From Acidobacteriota bacterium (GTDB lineage Bacteria; Acidobacteriota; Vicinamibacteria; Vicinamibacterales; UBA2999), in contig JAUSDY010000042.1 of the NCBI GenBank assembly GCA_030650395.1, positions 22,804 through 86,803 on the forward strand: a stretch of DNA of 64,000 nt, written 5' to 3'. Below, one piece after another: positions 53,801 to 61,011 of the stretch (position 1 is the stretch's first letter; each line of letters begins with the position of its first letter). Both the position numbers and the translations under genes were made by a program. The notes under the pieces were generated by a model. The model had not been told where the DNA came from. It ran no database searches and worked only from the letters and a program-made list of their open reading frames with translations.

Positions 53801-54287
53801 CGTGTTGTCCAGCCTGCCGTTTGCACTGGCCGGCAGTGTGTGGCTGCTGGCGCTCATGGATTACAACCTGTCAACGGCTGTATGGGTCGGACTCATTGCG
53901 GTCGCTGGTGTCGCCGCGGAAACCGGAATCGTCATGGTGGTCTACCTCGACGAAGCGTTCATGCGCTACATGAGGGAAGGCCGCATCCAGAAACCCGAAG
54001 ACGTGGACGCGGCCGTCGTCGAGGGGGCTGCGGCTCGCGTGCGTCCGTTGATCATGACGGTGGCGACCACGGTGCTTGGTCTGCTGCCTCTGCTCTGGGA
54101 GGCGGGCGTCGGCGCGGACGTATCGGCACGCACGGCCGCACCGGTCGTCGGCGGCTTGTGGTCCTGCATGGTGCTGACGCTGCTCGTGTTGCCCGCCGCC
54201 TATGCGATGTGGCGACGGCGTCAGGTTCGCATTTCAATGACAGTGCCGATCGGTGACGTCGCCGCGCTGGCAGCCGGAGCTGCCTGA
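50811..54287 (+). CDS. heavy-metal RND efflux pump (CusA-type) with Gly/Met-rich insertion
   Basis: The 1158-residue product is a full RND transporter: MVERIIELSVRHRWVVFGAV at the first helix, the membrane motif GGIAIAIGELADAVIVLIEN (proton relay region), EFMPPLDEGSLLVMPTT after helix 7 and AVWVGLIAVAGVAAETGIVM near helix 10-11. CusA relatives have about 1040 residues. The extra length is largely a low-complexity Gly/Ser/Met insert at about residues 817-880 (53260-53450) in the second periplasmic loop. It should pump Cu(I)/Ag(I) or a similar cation. It is the last gene of the operon. Confidence 0.92.
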   Translation: MVERIIELSVRHRWVVFGAVLVLTLWAVDSVRKTPLDALPDLSDPQVIIYTEWMGRSPDLVEDQITYPLVRALQSTPGIATVRGYSMFGMSFTYAIFADGTDIYWARTRVLEQLGRVQQLLPPDVSPTLGPDASGLGWVYQYVLKDGSGRMDLAELRALQDFTVRPALQAVTGVAEVASLGGFERQYQIVIDPDRLVGFGLTLTDVTRSVRDANAEVGARVLELAGREYVLRGRGYVKTLADLEQSVVAVGAGGTPIRLGDVASVRFGPEIRRGAADWNGTGEAVGGIVVMRIGSNALRVIQALEVQISTLRLPDGVQLIPTYDRSELILGSVQTLTQTLMQQAVIVTIICLVFLFHARSALIVMIVLPLSVLMSFIAIRHLGLSSNIMSLGGIAIAIGELADAVIVLIENAHVRLAAAPQQSDRKQVIVNACKEVGRPIFFSLLLITISFLPIFTLAGQAGKLFTPLAYTKTFAMFAAAILSITLAPPLMVLLLRGRFRTEATNPVSRILSALYRPIAVLMVRFRIVVVALAVLLMIATVPVFQRLGSEFMPPLDEGSLLVMPTTFPGIAIEEARRALTIQDRIIMSFPEVASVHGKVGRAETATDPAQLDMIESVIALRPRDAWPTTYTVRWYSTLAPDWVKRALRPVWPEQRARTLAELSRDLDVALQMPGYQMAIAPPIRTRIDMLSTGVRTPVGIKVLGDDLTEIERISVDLEGMLREVPGTRSTFAERQTGREYIDITPNRDAIARYGLTVRDVQDVVEAAVGGMTVSTAIAGRARFSINVRYAADQRADPQALRRILVPVQSTASVMDFGGGNAGAGASAQGGGMAGTPAGGSGGGMGGSMSGGGGPSGRPVGGATSSAPAAPAMAGLTTSPDLMEQWRQPGAAVPLGELADVRVTTGPPMIKDENGVLVGYVFADIDQTERDLGGWVNDAKAVVASRLAVPAGYRLQWTGQYEFLAEMEARLRYVIPLTLILVVVLLYLSMRGWPQTFLVLSSLPFALAGSVWLLALMDYNLSTAVWVGLIAVAGVAAETGIVMVVYLDEAFMRYMREGRIQKPEDVDAAVVEGAAARVRPLIMTVATTVLGLLPLLWEAGVGADVSARTAAPVVGGLWSCMVLTLLVLPAAYAMWRRRQVRISMTVPIGDVAALAAGAA

Positions 54288-54416
54288 TGAAGCCTGAAAC
54301 TTTCGGCGCCCGCGGTCGAGAGGCGTGGGGGTCGCCGCCGGCCGACACCGCGCCTGCGGCCACGGATGGGCCGTGGCCGCGCGTCGCCTGAGCCTCGTCA
54401 GGCTGCGCAGCCGATC

Positions 54417-54776
54417 CTATTTCTTGGTCTTTGCCGCCAGAAACGCGACGAGCGCGGCGAGATCTTCTTTCGGAAGATTTGCGTAAGCCTTCATGATCGT
54501 CTTGCGCGGCGGCTCCGTCTTCTTCGCCATGTCGACGGGATCGACAATCCACAAGCGGATTTCTTCAGCCGTGATCTTGGAGCCCACCGAATCGAGCGCT
54601 TGCTTCTGATTGCCTTTGCCATCGAGCCCATGGCACTTCGAGCATTTCTGAGCCGCGTAGACCGCGGCGCCGCGGGTCACTGCCGGCGTACCGATCTTCG
54701 CGGTCTGCCCGAGCACGGCGATCGGCGATGCCGACAACGCAAGCGCGATTGCTCCGGCACATTTCCAGTCAGTCAT
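54417..54776 (-). CDS. small periplasmic cytochrome c (paralogue of the one at 30999)
   Basis: The 119-residue product has a signal peptide (SASPIAVLGQ), the heme motif CSKCH, a probable axial Met in KTIMKAY and the C-terminal LPKEDLAALVAFLAAK. It closely resembles the first gene of the electron-transfer operon at 30999-31367. It is a lone gene; GAGGA precedes the ATG at 54776. It could be an interchangeable electron carrier. Confidence 0.9.
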   Translation of the reverse strand: MTDWKCAGAIALALSASPIAVLGQTAKIGTPAVTRGAAVYAAQKCSKCHGLDGKGNQKQALDSVGSKITAEEIRLWIVDPVDMAKKTEPPRKTIMKAYANLPKEDLAALVAFLAAKTKK

Positions 54777-54996
54777 TTGAATCCTCGCCTTGGGCATGTC
54801 GGGAACCGCCGACGCGGGCTGTTCAACAGTGCACATCTCCAGAGGCCGCGTGCTATCGCTTGGCGGGCGCGGGCTCGATGCGCACAGGCATCGAGCTCAC
54901 GCGATCGTACCGACGCGCCTCGACGAGCGCGATGGGCCGATCAGCACCAGCGGATCAGCGGCTCGTCGTCGACGACCAGGACCGTCGGTTTTGGCA

Positions 54997-55482
54997 TCAG
55001 CAGGTCGCGGTTTCGCCGGCAGCCTTCACCACGCGGCTCAGCTCGTCGAGTTCGAACGGCTTGTTCAACACGTTCACCACGCCCAGGTCGTAGGCGGCGG
55101 TGACAATCTCCGGTGTGCCGAACGCGGTCATCAGGACGACGGCGGCGTGCGGCACTCGCCGGCGGATCGCGGCGAGCAACGTCAGGTCATTCATGTCGGG
55201 CAACCGCAGATCGAGCACGATCACATCGAACCGCCACCGGGCGGCGTCGATCGCCCTCAGCGCGGAGGCCGCGTCGACCGCCTGATCGACCGTCATGCCC
55301 AGGCCGGTCAGCGTCTCTGTCACCGACCATCGAATCAGCGCCTCATCATCGACCACGAGCACTCGCAGCGTGGGTCTGTTCACGCCGGGACCGGAGCTGT
55401 CGGCGAGTGCGCGGCGCCGGAGCGTCAGGCCGTCTCGCGTTTCGCTTTCGAGAAGGGTGGCGGTGATCATGCCAGTCGTCAT
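54997..55482 (-). CDS. single-domain response regulator, paralogue of the one at 42452
   Basis: The 161-residue product has a 38-residue N-terminal arm and a receiver domain (LRVLVVDDEALIRWSV; VIVLDLRLPDMNDLTLLAAI; LMTAFGTPEIVTAA; NKPFELDEL). It closely resembles the receiver next to the NtrC-type regulator. No kinase is adjacent, so it may be phosphorylated by the FixL-like kinase or another. Its N-terminal start is uncertain. Confidence 0.85.
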   Translation of the reverse strand: MTTGMITATLLESETRDGLTLRRRALADSSGPGVNRPTLRVLVVDDEALIRWSVTETLTGLGMTVDQAVDAASALRAIDAARWRFDVIVLDLRLPDMNDLTLLAAIRRRVPHAAVVLMTAFGTPEIVTAAYDLGVVNVLNKPFELDELSRVVKAAGETATC

Positions 55483-55541
55483 ATCAAGAATCGCGCCACC
55501 ATCAGAGGCTCAGTATTGCTCAAGGTTCGCGCGCACAGGTC

Positions 55542-55572
55542 GGGGAATATTCCACGCGGTGGGGGAATTGTC
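55542..55572. promoter_or_regulatory. paired palindromes, candidate enhancer
   Basis: GGGGAATATTCC (55542-55553) and GGGGAATTGTC (55562-55572) have centres about 20 bp apart, 60-80 bp upstream of the -24 element at 55629. Confidence 0.5.
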
Positions 55573-55627
55573 GATGCCCTGCGGCTCCTGAATGCACCCG
55601 AAGGGCGCCGTTTCCGAGGAATGTGGC

Positions 55628-55642
55628 TGGCATGAGCGTTGC
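55628..55642 (+). promoter_or_regulatory. candidate sigma-54 promoter of the second USP-cytochrome c fusion
   Basis: TGGCATGAGCGTTGC followed by CCTTA is a near-consensus sigma-54 element. The expected start near 55654 gives an 18-base leader, as in the first fusion gene. Confidence 0.65.
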
Positions 55643-55671
55643 CCTTATGACTGGCAGAGGGAATCACGATC

Positions 55672-56421
55672 ATGACGCAGGACATCAAGACCATCCTTGT
55701 TCCGCACGACTTCAGCGCCGGCTCCGGGCATGCTCTCGAGTACGCGCAGATGATGGCGCGGCGGTTTGGCGCGTCGCTGCATTTCGTGCACGTGTGCGAG
55801 CTGCCGTCGTTGATGACGGTCTCGATGGACGCATCCGCCATTGCCAGCTCGGACTGGAGCCAGCGGCTCGGCGACGACGCCAAACGCGAGCTGATCGATA
55901 TTGCGTCGGGCATTGACGGGATCAAGACGTCGACGGAAAAGGCGGTTGAATGGCACAGGCCGCGGGCCGCGGCGATGGCCTCGGCCGTGATGTCAGCCAT
56001 GTTCGCGGCCGTGCTCCTGTCGCCACTAGGCGTCACGCGTGCCGAGGCTCAAACGGCAACCGTTCCAGCGGTGGTGGAAATGATGCAGAGGGTGACCGGC
56101 CGAGCCACGTTCCAGACCTACTGCGTGATGTGCCACGGCAATGAGGGTCGCGGCGACGGACGGCTGGCGGCCCACATGACGCGCAAGCCCTCCGATCTGA
56201 CCGAGATTGCGAAACGCAATGGGGGCGAGTTCCCGTCCGAGCTCGTGTTCCGGACGGTCGACGGCCGGCAGCCGGTGCGCGGGCACGGCGGCCCCGATAT
56301 GCCGGCGTGGGGCGACACCTTCCTCAAGTCCCGAGAGGGTGGCGATGCCAACTCGGTTCGCGAAACCATCGACTCGCTGGTGCGTTACGTCGAGTCGATC
56401 CAGGCGAAGCAAGTTCCCTGA
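55672..56421 (+). CDS. shortened USP-membrane helix-cytochrome c fusion
   Basis: The 249-residue product has the same order as the protein encoded at 45916: a Usp N-terminal part (IKTILVPHDFSAGSGHALEY), a membrane helix (about 100-122) and a cytochrome c with CVMCH (151-155) and GPDMPAW. Compared with the other copy, about 58 residues are missing between GIKTSTE and the helix, removing the ATP loop and last strands of Usp. The deletion is in frame, so the fusion and cytochrome stay readable. The Usp part probably no longer binds ATP. Confidence 0.82.
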   Translation: MTQDIKTILVPHDFSAGSGHALEYAQMMARRFGASLHFVHVCELPSLMTVSMDASAIASSDWSQRLGDDAKRELIDIASGIDGIKTSTEKAVEWHRPRAAAMASAVMSAMFAAVLLSPLGVTRAEAQTATVPAVVEMMQRVTGRATFQTYCVMCHGNEGRGDGRLAAHMTRKPSDLTEIAKRNGGEFPSELVFRTVDGRQPVRGHGGPDMPAWGDTFLKSREGGDANSVRETIDSLVRYVESIQAKQVP

Positions 56422-56447
56422 GGGCGCGCTCACAAGCGCGTCACTTT

Positions 56448-57038
56448 CTACCGCTTGGAGGGCGCGGGCTCGATGCGCACAGGCATCGAGCTCAATCGAT
56501 CGTACAGACCTGCCTCGGCTCGAATCGGCCACCAGTCGTACAGAAAAATCTCGAGCGGCCGCCACATCGCCACCCAGCCGCCGATCAGCAGGCTTTCACG
56601 CACGACGCCACCAAATCGCGTCGACTGCAGCGCGGAAGCGAGGAGGTCTCCAACCAGCACCGACGCCGCGACAACGACGAGGCCAATCACCAGGCTTCTG
56701 CGGCCGACCTTAAACAGTTGGCGCAGCTTCCGCTGCGTCGCGAGCGCGCGTTGCTTGAAGAACTCGCGGACCGCATCCTTCAAGATGGCGGCGGCGTCTT
56801 CGGTGCCGGCCTGGCGATCGAGGTGCACGACCAGCGCAAGAGGCCGATCGTGGTGCAGTTCGCGCGCCCATTCGACGATGAACGCCTCGGCGTTGGGGTC
56901 GAGGTCGCGCTCCCGGAATGGCGCCGGGTCCATCGCATTGAACAGCTGGTTCAGCTCGCCAACGTGGACCTCGATGACCTGGCAACCGGGCGGGAGCGGA
57001 TCGCCCACGCCTGCATGCGCCGTGGTGGTGTTGTCCAT
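56448..57038 (-). CDS. membrane protein with N-terminal cytoplasmic domain, uncharacterised
   Basis: The 196-residue product has an N-terminal soluble part (VIEVHVGELNQLFNAMDPAP; EAFIVEWARELHHDRPLALV; ILKDAVREFFKQRA) and two predicted membrane helices near the C-terminus (SLVIGLVVVAASVLVGDLLA; LLIGGWVAMWRPLEIFLYDW). I recall similar unannotated bacterial proteins (FRERDLD, LYDWWPI) but no function. Its ATG at 57038 abuts the ATG of the plus-strand USP fragment at 57039. Confidence 0.7.
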   Translation of the reverse strand: MDNTTTAHAGVGDPLPPGCQVIEVHVGELNQLFNAMDPAPFRERDLDPNAEAFIVEWARELHHDRPLALVVHLDRQAGTEDAAAILKDAVREFFKQRALATQRKLRQLFKVGRRSLVIGLVVVAASVLVGDLLASALQSTRFGGVVRESLLIGGWVAMWRPLEIFLYDWWPIRAEAGLYDRLSSMPVRIEPAPSKR

Positions 57039-57185
57039 ATGACAATTGATTACACGACTGGTCCGCCCACAGGGAGAGAATTTCATCACATCAAGATCAT
57101 CCTCGTTCCGATCGATTTCAGCACCAATTCCGACCGTGCACTCGAGTACGCGCAATTGCTGGCCAAGCGGTTTGAGGCGTCCTGA
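57039..57185 (+). pseudogene. N-terminal fragment of a universal stress protein
   Basis: The first 48 codons encode a Usp start (IKIILVPIDFSTNSDRALEY, AQLLAKRFEAS) and then meet a TGA. In other USPs here this point is followed by a strand such as LHFVHV. The remaining three quarters of the gene are absent, replaced by a relic of another gene. Confidence 0.8.
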
Positions 57186-57584
57186 CGACTACGCTTTTCT
57201 GCACCGCCGGCTCCAACGCGGGCTCGGGCCCCTCGAAGTCACCGCCAGTTTCGAGACCGTTCAAATAGCCATGGATGCCATGGCCACCGCGATCCGGGCC
57301 GCCAGGCCCGATGCCCGGCCAGGCGACCTGTTTACGCCCGCGGTGCAGGTCGCGCTGCGCGTCCGCATCGCGAGAGCGCTGTGCGCCGACGTTTATGATC
57401 GCGAGGCCCCGTTGAAGGTGAATGGCTCGTTTCCGCGGACGCCAAGCCTGTGCTCCCTTGCGTCCTCGAAGCCCTGCCGCGACTTCCGCCAGAGCTCGAG
57501 TATCGAATCGTCGGCAGCGATCTGGTGCTGGTCGACGTGCACGCCGGCCTGATCGTCGATATCCTGCCGTTGCCTGCGTCCTAG
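57186..57584 (+). pseudogene. relic of the uncharacterised secreted-protein family (copy C)
   Basis: One frame encodes DDYAFLHRRLQRGLGPLEVT, AARPDARPGDLFTPAVQVAL and KVNGSFP, matching the middle of the gene at 22122-22712. After a frameshift at about 57432, another frame encodes LPPELEYRIVGSDLVLVD and a stop at 57584. The signal peptide is missing. It is fused to the USP fragment and is not functional. Confidence 0.7.
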
Positions 57585-57605
57585 CTTAGCTACCACCTCG
57601 GAGCG

Positions 57606-58055
57606 CTAGTTCGCCTGAACGAGCCTATCGAGCTCGTCGAGTCGTTCGTGCGTCCGGCACACTTCCGCGTATTCATGCTCGACGAGGTCTCGAACCGTTG
57701 CCGGCAGCGCGCCTTCCACGGCGCTCTTGAACGCCAGGACGGTGACGCTGTCGCCGCGACGAGCCTCCGTCAGAATCAAGCGGTCGTTGTGACCACTCAG
57801 CCGGTTCGTGACGTCCATCCATTGCCGGTGCATCGACGCAGCGGCCGTGCCGTCGCCCGTCGCCGCGCCACCAAACCGGTGAGCGTGAGGCAACAGGTCG
57901 GTCGCGAACCGTGCCCGCTGATCGGCGGCGTGGGTGAACTCCGACTTCATCGCCCAGTGCGTCACGAGGCCTGCGGCATGTCGGAAGCCCCGTTCTCCGT
58001 CCTTGCAGGTTTCGATCAAGTGGTTGAGTATCTCGCGCGGATTCAGCTCTGGCAT
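57606..58055 (-). CDS. DUF2383 (PA2169-type) four-helix protein, copy 2
   Basis: The 149-residue product starts LNPREILNHLIETCKDGERG and shares with the copy at 19370 the segments GTAAASMHRQWMDV and RRGDSVTVLAFKSAVEGALP. It belongs to the PA2169 family, function unknown. A sigma-54-like promoter and palindrome pair lie upstream, as for copy 1. Confidence 0.82.
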   Translation of the reverse strand: MPELNPREILNHLIETCKDGERGFRHAAGLVTHWAMKSEFTHAADQRARFATDLLPHAHRFGGAATGDGTAAASMHRQWMDVTNRLSGHNDRLILTEARRGDSVTVLAFKSAVEGALPATVRDLVEHEYAEVCRTHERLDELDRLVQAN

Positions 58056-58112
58056 GGCAACCTCTCAGCGTTGCTCACGGAGTGCCCGCGGCCCACGCCC
58101 GTTACCGCTCTT

Positions 58113-58127
58113 GCACATTGCTGGCCA
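58113..58127 (-). promoter_or_regulatory. candidate sigma-54 promoter of DUF2383 copy 2
   Basis: The minus strand reads TGGCCAGCAATGTGC (GG-N10-GC), matching TGGCCCGCAACATGC before copy 1. The expected start near 58101 gives a 46-base leader. Confidence 0.5.
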
Positions 58128-58187
58128 AGCGGCCCGATTGCAACTGCCGGTGCTTTGCGGTTTTCTGCGGCGAACCCTGAACCCAAT

Positions 58188-58222
58188 GGCGAGAAAATCC
58201 GCCGTGTTGCGGGCAATTCCCC
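58188..58222. promoter_or_regulatory. paired palindromes, candidate enhancer
   Basis: GGCGAGAAAATCCGCC (58188-58203) and GCGGGCAATTCCCC (58209-58222) have centres 20 bp apart, 70-90 bp upstream of the -24 element of DUF2383 copy 2. Confidence 0.45.
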
Positions 58223-58269
58223 AACCGGTCGATGTGCGCTCCGGGATGACATTTGGCCGCTTGACGGCG

Positions 58270-58302
58270 CGATGTCTGTCTACATAATATCTGTCTATGA
58301 CA
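58270..58302. promoter_or_regulatory. likely operator region of the PadR gene
   Basis: ATGTCTGTCTACATAATATC followed by TGTCTATGACAGGT contains the TGTCTA/TGACA half-sites and AT-rich spacer typical of promoters of PadR-ABC permease pairs. Autoregulation is an inference from family context. Confidence 0.4.
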
Positions 58303-58650
58303 GGTATCAACACCCGGGCGCTCGATCGCGAGCTGAAGCGCGGCTCCGCGGAGCTGCTCATTCTCTCGCTGCTCGACACCCGCCCCCGCCATGGTTACGA
58401 GCTGAGCAAGCTGATCCACGCACGGTCCGACGGGCACCTGACCTTCCACATCGATTCGCTCTACCCGTTGCTCTATCGCCTCGAGGAGCGCGGATGGATC
58501 AAGGGCACCTGGGTCGAAAAGGCTGGTGAGCGCCGCCGCCGGTTCTACAAGGTCACGGCTGAAGGGCGCCTGGTACTTGCCGCGCAGCGGAAGACGTGGG
58601 CCGCATTCGTCGCGGCCGTGCATCGAGTCACGGGAGGCGAACATGTCTGA
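58297..58650 (+). CDS. PadR-family transcriptional regulator
   Basis: The 117-residue product is a winged helix: RGSAELLILSLLDTRPRHGY, then FHIDSLYPLLYRLEERGWIK and GERRRRFYKVTAEG, the classic PadR pattern. In Acidobacteriota such genes are coupled to MacB-like permeases, as here: its stop overlaps the permease start by eight bases. It probably represses this pair. Confidence 0.93.
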   Translation: MTGINTRALDRELKRGSAELLILSLLDTRPRHGYELSKLIHARSDGHLTFHIDSLYPLLYRLEERGWIKGTWVEKAGERRRRFYKVTAEGRLVLAAQRKTWAAFVAAVHRVTGGEHV

Positions 58651-60160
58651 CCCGTCACCTCGGCAGAACGACGCGTCGCTCAGGGCACGCTGGGAGCAGG
58701 AAGTGCGCACGCGACTGTCGGAGCTGCAGTTGTCGCCCTCCCGCGAAGCTGAGATCGTCGACGAGCTGTCACAGCATCTCGATGACCACTGGCGGGAGTT
58801 GATCGCAGGGGGCACGCCGCCTGACGAGGCCACGGGCTTGACGCTCGCTCAATTCCGCAGCGGTAACATCCTGGCGCAATACATGGCACCGTTGCGCCAG
58901 TCGCATGTGCCGCCGTCGATCACACCGGCGGCCCCAACCGGCCGATCGGCGAGCGATGCCCCGGGCCGGCACCGCACGCGCAATACGCTGGTCGTGGCAG
59001 AGGTCGCACTGGCTCTAGTACTGATGATCGTTTCGGGCCTGATGATCCGGACGTTCGTCGCCATGCGCCAGGTCCAGCCGGGCTTCACGCGTCCGTCGGA
59101 GGTGCAGACATTCCGCCTGTCGATACCGGAGAGTCTCATCAGCGATGAGCAACAAGTCGCACGCGCCTTCGAGAGCATCGCGCAACGGCTGGCGCGGCTG
59201 CCGGGCGTCGTGTCGGTTGGGGTGTCCTCGTCGATCACGATGGATGGGGAAGACAACACCAATCCGCTCCGCGTGGAGGAGTTCCCCATGCCCGCGGGCA
59301 CGCTCCCACCGTTCCGGCGCTTCAAGAGCTTTGCCCCCGGATACTTCGAGACGATGGGCATCCCCATGGTGGCGGGGCGGTCGATTACGTGGACCGAGCT
59401 CTACGAGCGCCGTCCCGTGATCGTGATTTCCGAAACCCTCGCACGGGAATACTGGAAAGAGCCGTCGAGAGCGCTGGGCAAGCAGGTCCGGGCCAGCGGC
59501 AGAAACCCGTGGCGCGAGATCGTGGGCGTGGTCGGCAACGAGCGTGACGATGGCCTGAACAAGCCGGCGACGGCGATCGTGTACTGGCCGATGCTGAATG
59601 AGAGCTATCAGACCAACACGATGGCCTACGCCGTGCGATCGAGTCGCGTCGGCACGCCGGGCTTCATGGGCGAGATTCAGCAGGCCGTGTGGTCCGTCAA
59701 TTCAAACCTGCCGCTCGCCGCCGTCCAGACGCTTGATGACATTCAGGCGCGGTCGATGGCCCAGACATCGTTTGCGATGACAATGCTGGCCATCTCCGCC
59801 GGCGTCGCGCTGCTCCTCGGCGTGGTGGGAATCTACGGCGTGATTACCTACATTGCAGCGCAGCGGAAACGTGAGATTGGCATTCGCATGGCGCTTGGCG
59901 CACAGGTCGGGGATGTCCGAATGATGTTTCTACGCCATGGGTTGTGGCTGACGGCGATCGGTGTCGCGCTCGGCATTGGCGCCGCCCAGGTGCTGACCCG
60001 AGTGATGTCGGCGCTGCTGTTTGGCGTCGGCACGATGGATCCGACGACCTATGCTGCCGTGTCAGGCGCCCTTGCGGCGGTAGCGCTTCTGGCGACCTAT
60101 CTCCCAGCGCGCCGGGCCTCTCGCGTCGATCCGATCGTGGCCTTGCGGTCGGACGTCTAG
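58643..60160 (+). CDS. MacB-like ABC transporter permease (ADOP type), shortened
   Basis: The 505-residue product keeps the N-terminal helical segment of ADOP permeases (LSPSREAEIVDELSQHLDDH), then jumps to the second half: RTRNTLVVAEVALALVLMIV, the periplasmic MacB domain (FAPGYFETMGIPMVAGRSI) and the final FtsX domain (QRKREIGIRMALGAQVGDVR; ARRASRVDPIVALR). Normal members have about 800-900 residues with two FtsX domains; the first one is gone by an in-frame deletion. GGAGG precedes the ATG. It may be non-functional or have a reduced role. Confidence 0.8.
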   Translation: MSDPSPRQNDASLRARWEQEVRTRLSELQLSPSREAEIVDELSQHLDDHWRELIAGGTPPDEATGLTLAQFRSGNILAQYMAPLRQSHVPPSITPAAPTGRSASDAPGRHRTRNTLVVAEVALALVLMIVSGLMIRTFVAMRQVQPGFTRPSEVQTFRLSIPESLISDEQQVARAFESIAQRLARLPGVVSVGVSSSITMDGEDNTNPLRVEEFPMPAGTLPPFRRFKSFAPGYFETMGIPMVAGRSITWTELYERRPVIVISETLAREYWKEPSRALGKQVRASGRNPWREIVGVVGNERDDGLNKPATAIVYWPMLNESYQTNTMAYAVRSSRVGTPGFMGEIQQAVWSVNSNLPLAAVQTLDDIQARSMAQTSFAMTMLAISAGVALLLGVVGIYGVITYIAAQRKREIGIRMALGAQVGDVRMMFLRHGLWLTAIGVALGIGAAQVLTRVMSALLFGVGTMDPTTYAAVSGALAAVALLATYLPARRASRVDPIVALRSDV

Positions 60161-60185
60161 TGCGGGTCCCGACGGGATGACACCT

Positions 60186-60272
60186 CTTGCCGGGATCTCA
60201 GGGTAGCCACGACTCCCCAGCTAGAGCTGTGGCGAATTCGAGAGCCTGTCGCTACTTTGAGATCCCGGCAAG
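60186..60272. repeat. long inverted repeat (hairpin element)
   Basis: CTTGCCGGGATCTCA (60186-60200) and TGAGATCCCGGCAAG (60258-60272) are perfect 15-base inverted copies. Inside, GTAGC (60203-60207) pairs with GCTAC (60251-60255), and the GG/TT between can form G-U pairs, giving a 22-bp stem in RNA. It lies between convergent genes. Confidence 0.75.
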
Positions 60273-60335
60273 AAGTGCGATCCCGTCAAGGAGTGCGATC
60301 CCGTCAGGGAATGCTATCCCGTCAAGCAGTGCTGT
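60264..60335. repeat. 18-bp tandem repeat, four units
   Basis: Four units start at 60264, 60282, 60300 and 60318; the second reads CCCGTCAAGGAGTGCGAT. They overlap the right arm of the inverted repeat and the end of the DedA gene. Confidence 0.85.
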
Positions 60336-60972
60336 CCCGTCTGTGTTTGAGCATCTCGATCGCAATCGGAATCAGCGAGACGAAGACGATACCGATGGCG
60401 ACGATCGAGAAGTTATCCTTGACGACCGGCACGTTGCCGAACGCGTAACCCGCGCCCACGCATACCGCCGTCCACAGCAAGCCGCCGGCGACGTTGTAGA
60501 GCAGGAACGTCGACGCGTTCATCGCGGCGGCGCCGGCCACAAACGGCACGAACGTCCGGATGATCGGCGCGAAGCGGCTCAACACCACCGCCATGCCGCC
60601 GCGCCTTTCGAAAAACTCATGCGCGCGATCGAGATGCTTCCGGTTGAGCAGGCGTTGCATCAACCCCTCGCCGTCGGTGGCCACAAAGACGCGCGGGCCG
60701 ATCGTGCGGCCGATGAAGTAGTTCACGCTGTTGCCCAGGATGGCCGCCGTCGCGATCAGGATGAACACCAGCGAGATATCCATGGCGCCGGTGGCCGCGA
60801 GGGCGCCACAGGCAAACAGCAGCGAATCGCCGGGCAGGAATGGCGTGACGACCAATCCGGTTTCCGCGAAGATGATCGCGAACAGCATGCCGTAGACCAG
60901 CCAGCCGTATTCGGCGACGTATCGGGCCAGGTGCACATCGAGATGAAGAAACAGATCGATCAGCGTATCCAT
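60322..60972 (-). CDS. DedA-family membrane protein
   Basis: The 216-residue product has the DedA/SNARE-associated fold: a starting amphipathic segment, FAETGLVVTPFLPGDSLLF, GNSVNYFIGRTIGP, and FFERRGGMAVVLSRFAPIIR with RTFVPFVAGAAAMN. The conserved FxPGD and RxxPxxRT features are present. DedA proteins move undecaprenyl phosphate or other lipids across the membrane. I chose the ATG at 60972. The last few codons lie in the 18-bp repeat, so the C-terminus may be altered. Confidence 0.9.
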   Translation of the reverse strand: MDTLIDLFLHLDVHLARYVAEYGWLVYGMLFAIIFAETGLVVTPFLPGDSLLFACGALAATGAMDISLVFILIATAAILGNSVNYFIGRTIGPRVFVATDGEGLMQRLLNRKHLDRAHEFFERRGGMAVVLSRFAPIIRTFVPFVAGAAAMNASTFLLYNVAGGLLWTAVCVGAGYAFGNVPVVKDNFSIVAIGIVFVSLIPIAIEMLKHRRDSTA

Positions 60973-61011
60973 GTCTTCGTATAGAGTACACGGACTTTCG
61001 AGAGGCCACGG

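Noticed and set aside
54782..54797. Possible sigma-54 element before the cytochrome c at 54776
   Set aside because: Only GG and GC positions fit; -24 and -12 surroundings are poor and the start would fall at the ATG.
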